DNA of 6,924 nt from Bacteroidota bacterium (GTDB taxonomy: Bacteria > Bacteroidota > Bacteroidia > Flavobacteriales > Weeksellaceae): positions 1 to 6,924 of the forward strand of contig JAEXJU010000248.1 in assembly GCA_023448955.1 (NCBI GenBank), read 5' to 3'. The stretch's first letter is position 1. The number at the start of each line of letters is the position of its first letter. Positions 1 through 5,060 of this stretch are shown piece by piece. A program made the translations under genes and the position numbers. Below the pieces are notes generated by a model. That model worked only from the letters and a program-made list of their open reading frames with translations, had not been told where the DNA came from and searched no databases.

Positions 1-34
1 GGCTTCAGAAATTAAGTTTATAAAAAATCTCGTT

Positions 35-781
35 ATGAAAAAAATAACACTTGTTCTTTCAATCATTCTGGTCAGCATTGCAAAAGCGCAATCTGTGTCT
101 GATTATAAATATATAGCCATCCCTTCCGAATTCAATGATTTTAAGGACAACAAATCCTATGGACTAGCATCTCTGTTGGAAAAAACTTTAAAATCTAAAA
201 AATACATCGTGCTACGTCAATCCAAAAGCACCTGGCCGGGCGAAGCGCAGAGCAATCCCTGCAGTATACTGAACGCTGATGTTCTGAATGATAAAAGCAT
301 GTTCCGAAATAAGGTCATCCTGGAATTTAGAGATTGTAATAATAAAGTAATTGGTACTGAAAAAGCAAGCAGTACGATCAAAGAATTCGAGCCTGGTTTT
401 CAGGATGCTATTAAAATAGCTTCAGCAAAAATCCCGGTTTCTAACCCGAATATTCAAAATATTGCAAAATCGGAAGTACTGCCTGTACAGGAAGAGCAAA
501 AACCTGCAGAAACGTCCGTTTCTAACACTCAGTCCGCACAAAGATTTACAAAAGGTAATCTGACATTGCAAAAAATCCAGATCGATAATACACAGTTTAT
601 TCTGGCGGATGGTAACAGCTCTACACCTTTCGCAACGTTCAAAGCTACTGCAAAAAATGATGTTTACAGGGTAAAATTAGGTTCCGGAGAATCTACAATT
701 GGCTACTTTGAAAACGGAAATATCATAATCGAGATGCCAAAGGACGGTGATTTTGTAAAGGAAGTTTTTACCGCAAAATAA
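35..781 (+). CDS. Secreted protein of unknown function (flavobacterial type)
   Basis: I do not recognise a characterised family. The protein has 248 residues. A Sec signal peptide is clear: Lys2-Lys3, a hydrophobic core at about residues 4-16, and an AKA motif at 16-18, giving probable signal peptidase I cleavage before Gln19. No cysteine follows directly, so it is not a lipoprotein. The region at about 20-135 is a globular alpha/beta domain whose beginning (DYKYIAIPSEFNDF) resembles the start of many unannotated flavobacterial exported proteins. It holds the only two cysteines, Cys76 and Cys101, which could form a disulfide in the periplasm. A Pro/Gln/Ser-rich linker at about 145-170 leads to a beta-rich C-terminal domain (171-248). 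No membrane segment follows the signal, so a periplasmic or outer-membrane-associated location is inferred. The start fits because the signal peptide begins directly at this ATG. Only 34 bases precede it, so operon membership cannot be judged. It ends 20 nt before a strong terminator. Confidence 0.85.
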   Translation: MKKITLVLSIILVSIAKAQSVSDYKYIAIPSEFNDFKDNKSYGLASLLEKTLKSKKYIVLRQSKSTWPGEAQSNPCSILNADVLNDKSMFRNKVILEFRDCNNKVIGTEKASSTIKEFEPGFQDAIKIASAKIPVSNPNIQNIAKSEVLPVQEEQKPAETSVSNTQSAQRFTKGNLTLQKIQIDNTQFILADGNSSTPFATFKATAKNDVYRVKLGSGESTIGYFENGNIIIEMPKDGDFVKEVFTAK

Positions 782-800
782 AAATTCACCAAAAAAAGAA

Positions 801-827
801 AAAGGCCGGAGATTATTTCCGGCCTTT
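801..827. terminator. Bidirectional intrinsic terminator between convergent genes
   Basis: A perfect 10-bp stem (AAAGGCCGGA at 801-810, TCCGGCCTTT at 818-827) encloses a 7-nt loop. On the + strand it is followed by TTTCTTGCTTTC. On the - strand a long T-rich run (complement of 790-803) follows. It sits between the stop of the secreted-protein gene and the stop of the convergent peroxiredoxin gene, so it can end transcription from both sides. The U-tract is better in the leftward (peroxiredoxin) direction. Confidence 0.9.
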
Positions 828-848
828 CTTGCTTTCTTGATTTGATAC

Positions 849-1484
849 CTATATATTAGGCTGTGGCGTGTATCTTAAATATGGTTTAACAACCTTCACA
901 CCCTTTGTAAACTTCTTTTCTGCATCTTGCTGAGAGACAGCCGGCGGTATAATCACATCATCGCCATCCTTCCAATCTACAGGCGTTGCTATTCCATAGC
1001 CATCTACCAATTGAAGAGAATCCAAAACCCGAAGAATCTCATCGAAGTTTCTTCCGGTAGAAGCCGGATAAGTAATAATTAATCGTATTTTTTTGTTCGG
1101 GTCAATAATCAGTAAAGATCTCACAGTTAAGGTAGCATTCGCATTAGGATGAATGAAATCATACAACTCCGAGACTTTCCTATCCTGATCTGCAATAATA
1201 GGAAATTCTACTTCTGTTTCCTGCGTTTCATTGATATCTGAGATCCAGCCTTTATGATTATCAATTCCGTCAACACTCAGTGCAAGTACTTTTGTATTCC
1301 TTTTGTCGAATTCCGGTTTCAGCTTTGCCGTTCTCCCAAGTTCGGTAGTACAAACCGGTGTATAATCTGCAGGATGTGAAAACAGAATTCCCCAGGAATC
1401 TCCCAGATAATCATAAAAATTGATATTTCCCAGACTGCTTTCCGCATTAAAATCTGGCGCAGTATCTCCAAGTTTTATTGACAT
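849..1484 (-). CDS. 1-Cys peroxiredoxin (Prx6 type)
   Basis: A thiol peroxidase that reduces hydrogen peroxide, organic peroxides and possibly peroxynitrite in the cytoplasm. The 211-residue length fits the Prx6 subfamily. The thioredoxin-fold AhpC/TSA domain covers about residues 4-155. The active-site stretch HPADYTPVCTTE (37-48) contains the peroxidatic Cys45 and the helping Thr42. The active-site arginine is probably Arg122 in TVRSL. The C-terminal 1-cysPrx domain (about 160-205) carries the typical ATPVDWKDGDDVIIPP stretch (166-181), used in dimer contacts. Cys45 is the only cysteine, so there is no resolving cysteine and recycling must come from another thiol or protein partner that is not encoded here. 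There is no signal peptide. The gene is a single transcription unit between two terminators, with its own -7 box and a palindrome upstream. That palindrome suggests control by a peroxide-responsive regulator, which is inferred. The start is the ATG before SIKLGDTAPDF, the normal N-terminus of the family. Confidence 0.96.
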   Translation of the reverse strand: MSIKLGDTAPDFNAESSLGNINFYDYLGDSWGILFSHPADYTPVCTTELGRTAKLKPEFDKRNTKVLALSVDGIDNHKGWISDINETQETEVEFPIIADQDRKVSELYDFIHPNANATLTVRSLLIIDPNKKIRLIITYPASTGRNFDEILRVLDSLQLVDGYGIATPVDWKDGDDVIIPPAVSQQDAEKKFTKGVKVVKPYLRYTPQPNI

Positions 1485-1512
1485 AATATTTTATATTTTG
1501 GTTTAATGAAAA

Positions 1513-1520
1513 CAAATTTA
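1513..1520 (-). promoter_or_regulatory. Putative -7 promoter box for the peroxiredoxin gene
   Basis: Read on the - strand these bases are TAAATTTG, a full match to the Bacteroidota primary-sigma -7 consensus TAnnTTTG. The box lies 28 nt before the start codon, leaving a leader of roughly 20 nt. No good TTG/TTTG -33 element is seen at 17-23 nt further upstream. That space is filled by a palindrome, which fits an activator-dependent or operator-covered promoter. Confidence 0.6.
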
Positions 1521-1533
1521 GTAATTAAATCTC

Positions 1534-1558
1534 AATTCATACTAAATTAGTATAAATT
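1534..1558. promoter_or_regulatory. Palindromic operator candidate upstream of peroxiredoxin gene
   Basis: The core is a perfect 7-1-7 inverted repeat: ATACTAA (1539-1545), a central A (1546), then TTAGTAT (1547-1553). It extends outward as AATT/AATT (1534-1537 and 1555-1558) with one mismatched pair. The inner edge of the core is 18 nt upstream of the -7 box, so it covers the expected -33 region. The core fits the LysR-type T-N11-A rule and has the 15-bp ATA-N9-TAT frame of OxyR sites (ATAG-N7-CTAT). It also shares the 7-1-7 geometry of Fur/PerR boxes, although the bases agree poorly with those. The regulator is therefore unknown. Confidence 0.5.
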
Positions 1559-1570
1559 ATTTTTAAAATT

Positions 1571-1593
1571 AAAGCGGAAAAAATTTCCGCTTT
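1571..1593. terminator. Intrinsic terminator after the arginine decarboxylase gene
   Basis: A 10-bp stem (AAAGCGGAAA at 1571-1580, TTTCCGCTTT at 1584-1593) has a 3-nt loop. It lies 25 nt past the decarboxylase stop and ahead of the peroxiredoxin promoter. It would end leftward transcription of the decarboxylase unit and insulate the peroxiredoxin gene. On the leftward strand the stem is followed by an interrupted T-run (AATTTT). Confidence 0.8.
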
Positions 1594-1617
1594 TTGTATT
1601 TCAAATCTATTATGAGA

Positions 1618-3009
1618 TTAATATCCTAAAAGTTTCAGAACATCCTCAGGTCTCTGTTCTTCGCGGAAAAGTTCATATGTAAAGTTTCCGTCCTCGTCCT
1701 TATCAATCAGAATATGTTTCGGCTGCGGCATCAGGCAATGATGAACACCACCATAACCACCGATGGTTTCCTGGTAAGCACCTGTATGGAAAAAACCGAT
1801 ATACAAAGGTTTTGTATCGTTATATACAGGAAGATAAATGGCATTTGTATGTTGTTCGGAATTGTAATAATCGTCCGAATCGCAAGTCAATCCACCAAGA
1901 AAAACCCGCTCATAAGAATCTTCCCAACGGTTAAGCGGTAGCATAATAAAGTGACGGGAAATCGCCCAGGTATCAGGCAAAGTAGTCATAAAAGAAGAAT
2001 CGATCATATTCCATTTTTCCCTGTCATTCTGACGTTTTTGTGAGATAATCTTGTAAAGATGGCCTCCACTTTCGCCTACTGTGAAGCTTCCGAATTCTGT
2101 GTAAATGTTTGGCTCTTCAACACCTTCTTCCTCACAGAATTTTTTTATTTGAGAAACGATTTCGTTCACCATATATTGATAATCGTAATCAAAATTAAGT
2201 GAAGTCTTGATCGGGAAACCGCCACCAATATTTAAAGAATCAACCTCAGGCGCTATTTTTTTAAGTCTTGCGTAAACGCGAAGACATTTATACAATTCGT
2301 TCCAGTAGTAAGCCGTGTCTTTGATTCCAGTATTGATGAAAAAGTGAAGCATTTTCAGCCTTGCATTCGGATGCTCAGCAATTTTCTGGCTGTAATAAGG
2401 AATAATATCTTTGTATCCGATTCCTAATCTGGAAGTATAAAATTCGAACTTCGGTTCTTCCTCGGATGCAATTCTGATTCCGATGTCAAAAGTTCTGTCG
2501 ATGCTCTCTGTAAGCTTGTCCAGCTCTCTGTAGTTATCCAGAATTGGCGTAATATTTTCGAAACCACTATTGATCAAGTCAGAAATTTTCGCCAAATAAT
2601 CGTCTGTTTTGAAACCGTTGCATATGACCTCGATACTTTTATCAAATTTTCCTTTATCATAAAGCGCCTTCACGATATCCATATCATAAGCCGAAGAAGT
2701 TTCCAGACTGATGTCATTTTTCAGGGCTTCCTCCACCACAAAGGCGAAATGGCTGGATTTTGTACAATAACAATATCTGTAGCTTTTCTGGTAATTGTTT
2801 TTTTCAAAAGCTTCCTTGAACCAGAATTTTGCCCTTTCAATATTCTGAGATATTTTCGGCAGGTAGTTGAATTTCAAAGGGGTTCCGAATTTTTCGACCA
2901 CCTCCATCAGATTAATCCCGTGAAATCTCAGGCTATTTTCTTCTACGCTGAATTCTTCAGTCGGGAAATAAAGAGTCTGGTCAATTAATTCCGAATATTT
3001 TATTTTCAT
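1618..3009 (-). CDS. speA: Biosynthetic arginine decarboxylase, short flavobacterial type
   Basis: A fold-type III PLP decarboxylase that probably converts arginine to agmatine plus CO2, the first step of polyamine synthesis, in the cytoplasm. It has 463 residues, shorter than E. coli SpeA (about 650). The alanine-racemase-like barrel covers about 45-320 and the C-terminal beta domain the rest. Visible motifs: PLP-binding Lys84 in YCTKSSH, ETSSAYDMD (103-111), SRLGI (193-197), the phosphate-loop GGGFP (262-266), Glu305 in TEFGS, the C-terminal CDSDD (376-380) that supplies Cys and Asp to the partner subunit's active site, and GAYQ (410-413). By eye, the PLP-stacking His of HFHxG is Phe224 and the Arg of EPGR is Ser308. 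The substrate call rests on family resemblance; ornithine, lysine or carboxynorspermidine activity is not excluded. No agmatinase gene follows. The gene is 98 nt downstream of thiamine diphosphokinase and ends before a terminator. The start ATG gives the expected N-terminus (MKIKYSELIDQTLYFP). Confidence 0.85.
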   Translation of the reverse strand: MKIKYSELIDQTLYFPTEEFSVEENSLRFHGINLMEVVEKFGTPLKFNYLPKISQNIERAKFWFKEAFEKNNYQKSYRYCYCTKSSHFAFVVEEALKNDISLETSSAYDMDIVKALYDKGKFDKSIEVICNGFKTDDYLAKISDLINSGFENITPILDNYRELDKLTESIDRTFDIGIRIASEEEPKFEFYTSRLGIGYKDIIPYYSQKIAEHPNARLKMLHFFINTGIKDTAYYWNELYKCLRVYARLKKIAPEVDSLNIGGGFPIKTSLNFDYDYQYMVNEIVSQIKKFCEEEGVEEPNIYTEFGSFTVGESGGHLYKIISQKRQNDREKWNMIDSSFMTTLPDTWAISRHFIMLPLNRWEDSYERVFLGGLTCDSDDYYNSEQHTNAIYLPVYNDTKPLYIGFFHTGAYQETIGGYGGVHHCLMPQPKHILIDKDEDGNFTYELFREEQRPEDVLKLLGY

Positions 3010-3041
3010 CTAAATAAAAAGTAATGAAAGATTAATAAAAA

Positions 3042-3054
3042 TTTGCAATGCAAA
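3042..3054. promoter_or_regulatory. Small palindrome in the arginine decarboxylase leader
   Basis: TTTGCAATGCAAA is a perfect 6-1-6 inverted repeat, 32 nt upstream of the decarboxylase start codon. Directly upstream in the direction of transcription, and overlapping it, is CATTTTTG (- strand, 3051-3058), one mismatch from the -7 consensus TAnnTTTG. If that box is used, the palindrome covers the transcription start, where a repressor could act. No convincing -33 element is present, so a separate promoter here is only possible. The 98-nt gap holds no clear terminator, so read-through from the upstream genes is equally possible. Confidence 0.3.
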
Positions 3055-3107
3055 AATGATTAAAAAAACTGAATTTCTGCGTTAATAAATCTATAAAAAT
3101 TAATGAA

Positions 3108-3746
3108 TCATTTTCCGATAAAAATTAATAAATCCCCTTCCTTATATTGAATTGAAACCGTTTGATTTTCAGCAATATTCCTAGTTCCTATTCTTTCTCC
3201 TAGGATCAAATCTTCCTGATAAAGCGGCCATTTCAAACCTTTGGTTTCAATGTTTTTGGCGATAGGAAAAGGCATCAGCGAAATCATTTTACCTCTTACA
3301 CCGGAAATTGAAAATTTTTTTGGAATAAAATAATATGAAGAATAGTCATCAAAAAAACGAAGATTGGCTTTTTCCTTAAAAAAGAAAGCCACGCTCAGAT
3401 TCCCAAGAAAATGATCCTGCTCTCCTCCACTTCCTCCGTAAACATCAATGTTTTCGAAGCCTTTTTCTATAATAATTTCCAGAGCTTTGTGAAAATCAGT
3501 TTTATTCTGATCAGGTGTTTCGATGATTTCGAAATTGTCATTCTGAGCCTGCCGAAGAATCTCTTCCTCAATTATATGAGAATCAAAATCTCCGGAAATA
3601 AAATCCAATTTATGCATGGGAAATTTAAGCTGCTTCAAATAGTGAAAAGCTCCGTCTGTACAAGCGATCAAGTCATAACCTAACAAATCGGGAATGGATT
3701 TCGGTGAATCTCCGTTGATGAAAAGTAGAGCTTTAGAATGTGTCAT
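3108..3746 (-). CDS. Thiamine diphosphokinase
   Basis: Transfers pyrophosphate from ATP to thiamine, giving the cofactor thiamine diphosphate in the cytoplasm. The 212-residue length is normal. The N-terminal catalytic domain (about 5-120) shows CTDGA (29-33), the metal-binding SGDFDS (51-56), DQNKTDFHKAL (79-89) with the conserved Thr83-Asp84, and GGSGGEQDHFLGNL (104-117), where Asp111-His112 is the usual DH pair. The C-terminal beta domain carries the thiamine-contact stretch GLKWPL (170-175) and GTRN (187-190), in place of the more usual T/S-x-N loop. Residues at about 63-71 (ILRQAQNDN), between the GDFDS and TPDQ motifs, are encoded by a short stem-loop repeat that also occurs elsewhere in the window, so this loop looks like an in-frame insertion. 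The ATG overlaps the end of the upstream membrane-protein gene by 14 nt, implying translational coupling. No thiamine riboswitch is visible nearby. Confidence 0.95.
   Translation of the reverse strand: MTHSKALLFINGDSPKSIPDLLGYDLIACTDGAFHYLKQLKFPMHKLDFISGDFDSHIIEEEILRQAQNDNFEIIETPDQNKTDFHKALEIIIEKGFENIDVYGGSGGEQDHFLGNLSVAFFFKEKANLRFFDDYSSYYFIPKKFSISGVRGKMISLMPFPIAKNIETKGLKWPLYQEDLILGERIGTRNIAENQTVSIQYKEGDLLIFIGK
3536..3560 (-). repeat. Dispersed stem-loop repeat, copy 1 (inside a gene)
   Basis: Read on the - strand: stem ATTCT, 11-nt loop TCGGCAGGCTC, stem AGAAT, then GACA. The same layout recurs at 6884-6909 with a different stem that still pairs. The loop shares TCG at its start and GCTC at its end with that copy. 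Here it is read in frame by the thiamine diphosphokinase gene as ILRQAQND. From memory, short CTGAGC...CGAAG sequences of this type are scattered in many bacterial genomes; I could not check this. Confidence 0.6.
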
Positions 3747-4290
3747 TTTTTTTAGGGTTTGGAATCTTAATTAATAAAACGGCAGCCCAAACCTGTAAAA
3801 TTGTTTGTACAATGTTTAAAATCCCTAAAACAGGATCATTTTTCAAGTTTGCTATTAAATATGGGAATCCTGGAATAGACAGAAATAAAGTAATTAAAAT
3901 AACATATTTAACATATTCACTTCCCTTGCTAATAAAATAACCTAATCCGAAAACAAAAGCAAGAGATGAAAAAGCAATGAAAATTGTTATTCCACTATCT
4001 AATGTTTCATACGACCAAATTAAATTTCCTATTCCTAGTACTCCTGAAAGATAAATTAAATCAGCCGATTTTTTATGATTTGGATGAATAACAATTTCTT
4101 CCTTCTTATTTTTTTGATCTATCAATAAAACTCTTCTCTCAATCTCAACAGAAGTGAATTCTCTGCCCCGACTTTCAAGAATTTCATATGCAAAAAGTAT
4201 TGCATCCGGAATAAACCTGCTTTCGGACTCAATGTACTTTTCCAATTCCTGATTTGATTTTTGTTCTAAAACTTTTCTACTAACACTCAC
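3733..4290 (-). CDS. Four-helix membrane protein of unknown function
   Basis: Not a family I can name. It has 185 residues. The N-terminal cytoplasmic part (about 1-75) is charged and helical. Its stretch LEKYIESESRFIPDAILFAYEILESRG (16-42) resembles the short helical segments found before membrane domains in other flavobacterial hypothetical proteins. Four hydrophobic helices follow at about 78-94, 101-120, 126-147 and 155-175, with a short basic C-terminal tail (PNPKKNDTF). No catalytic or metal-binding motif stands out and there are no cysteines. The start is GTG: the reading frame has a stop 18 nt upstream, no ATG lies in between, and the protein has no internal methionine. The gene begins 5 nt after the adenosyltransferase stop and overlaps thiamine diphosphokinase by 14 nt, so it is surely co-transcribed. 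Its GC content (roughly 27% over 3841-4140) is far below that of the upstream gene, which hints at a different origin. Confidence 0.8.
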   Translation of the reverse strand: MSVSRKVLEQKSNQELEKYIESESRFIPDAILFAYEILESRGREFTSVEIERRVLLIDQKNKKEEIVIHPNHKKSADLIYLSGVLGIGNLIWSYETLDSGITIFIAFSSLAFVFGLGYFISKGSEYVKYVILITLFLSIPGFPYLIANLKNDPVLGILNIVQTILQVWAAVLLIKIPNPKKNDTF

Positions 4291-4295
4291 AGGTT

Positions 4296-4868
4296 TTATT
4301 TTCTTTCATTCGGATTCCAATATTCCTCCGCCTCGCCCTGAAGCACGGAAACATATCTCGCCAAAACAAATAGATAATCCGACAACCGGTTCAGATATTT
4401 GATAAGTTCCGCGCGCACTTCTTCGGATTGATTGAGGAAAACCAAACTGCGTTCCGCACGTCTGCAAACCGTTCTCGCCACGTGAAGAAACGTCGAAGCT
4501 TTTCCACCGCCTGGCAAAATAAAATATTGCAAAGGTTCTACTTTTGTTTCCATTTCGTCCATCCAAATTTCCAACTCTTCGATTTCTTTGTCCGAAATCA
4601 CCAATGGCAACCTTGCTTTTCCATTAGCCAAAAATAATTTATCAATCGGCGTAGAAGCTTCGGAACCAACCGTAAACAAATCGAACTGAATCTTTTTGAG
4701 TTGATTGATGACTGCTTCATCTTCAATATGAGATTTTGCAACGCCAATTGAAGCGTTCAGCTCATCGATGTTGCCGTAAGATTCTACTCTTGTGCTCGCT
4801 TTGGAAATTCTGCTTCCGCCGTAAAGTCCGGTCTCGCCTTTGTCGCCGGTTTTGGTATATATTTTCAT
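4296..4868 (-). CDS. pduO: Cob(I)alamin adenosyltransferase, PduO type
   Basis: Transfers the adenosyl group of ATP to cob(I)alamin (or a corrinoid precursor), making adenosylcobalamin in the cytoplasm, where it would serve enzymes such as methylmalonyl-CoA mutase. It has 190 residues, the usual size for the single-domain trimeric family. The ATP-binding N-terminus TKTGDKGETGLYGG (5-18) is intact, followed by RVESYGNIDELNA (27-39). The second ATP/cobalamin region is ARTVCRRAERSL (131-142), and the final helix motif is NRLSDYLFVLARY (160-172). No adenosylcobalamin riboswitch can be seen in the 192-bp upstream spacer, and no other cobalamin gene is near, so this is probably cobalamin salvage rather than de novo synthesis. 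It is the first gene of the leftward cluster. GC content (around 45% in sampled stretches) is well above that of the next gene. The start ATG directly precedes KIYTKTGD, the normal N-terminus of the family. Confidence 0.95.
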   Translation of the reverse strand: MKIYTKTGDKGETGLYGGSRISKASTRVESYGNIDELNASIGVAKSHIEDEAVINQLKKIQFDLFTVGSEASTPIDKLFLANGKARLPLVISDKEIEELEIWMDEMETKVEPLQYFILPGGGKASTFLHVARTVCRRAERSLVFLNQSEEVRAELIKYLNRLSDYLFVLARYVSVLQGEAEEYWNPNERK

Positions 4869-4912
4869 TGTTAATTTTTACGAAAGTTTAAAATTAAGGT
4901 TTTTATTTTTTA

Positions 4913-5021
4913 AACACTTAAGTCACTTTAGAAAGATATTAAATAATGAAAACTAAGTTCACTAAAGCTAATGTGTACTTATGTGACTTTTATACTTAAT
5001 TAAAAATAAAACTTAAGTGTT
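4913..5021. repeat. ACTTAAGT repeats in the divergent spacer
   Basis: The 192-bp A/T-rich spacer between the divergent adenosyltransferase and ABC genes contains the palindromic octamer ACTTAAGT at 4916-4923 and 5011-5018, and a one-mismatch copy ACTTATGT at 4977-4984. The outer copies form an 11-bp inverted repeat (AACACTTAAGT at 4913-4923, ACTTAAGTGTT at 5011-5021). The first two also form a 14-bp direct repeat with 12 identities (4916-4929, 4977-4990). A related ACTAAGTTCACT lies at 4952-4963. The spacing suits a shared regulator of both genes. I found no clear TAnnTTTG box on either strand and no riboswitch-like fold. Confidence 0.45.
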
Positions 5022-5060
5022 AATTTCTATGTGTTTTAAATTTATCCTTAACTTTCTAAG

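Noticed and set aside
13..20. TAAGTTTA as a -7 promoter box for the secreted-protein gene
   Set aside because: It lacks the final G of the consensus and the -33 region lies outside the window, so it cannot be judged.
1714..1941. A small + strand open frame opposite the decarboxylase, with another at 2749-2988
   Set aside because: Both are antisense to a gene with conserved PLP-enzyme motifs and show no independent coding signs.
3010..3107. A terminator or thiamine riboswitch between thiamine diphosphokinase and the decarboxylase
   Set aside because: No GC-rich stem with a U-tract and no thiamine-box sequence is present; only short A/T-rich palindromes are seen.
3411..3683. A + strand open frame of 90 residues opposite thiamine diphosphokinase
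   Set aside because: Antisense to a well-supported gene; it merely reads through the stem-loop repeat on the other strand.
4306..4566. An 86-residue open frame inside the adenosyltransferase gene in another frame
   Set aside because: The adenosyltransferase reading frame has all the family motifs across this stretch; the alternative frame is low-complexity shadow.
4869..5060. A cobalamin riboswitch ahead of the adenosyltransferase gene
   Set aside because: The spacer is very A/T-rich, has no recognisable B12-box sequence and no GC-rich helices of the kind this riboswitch needs.
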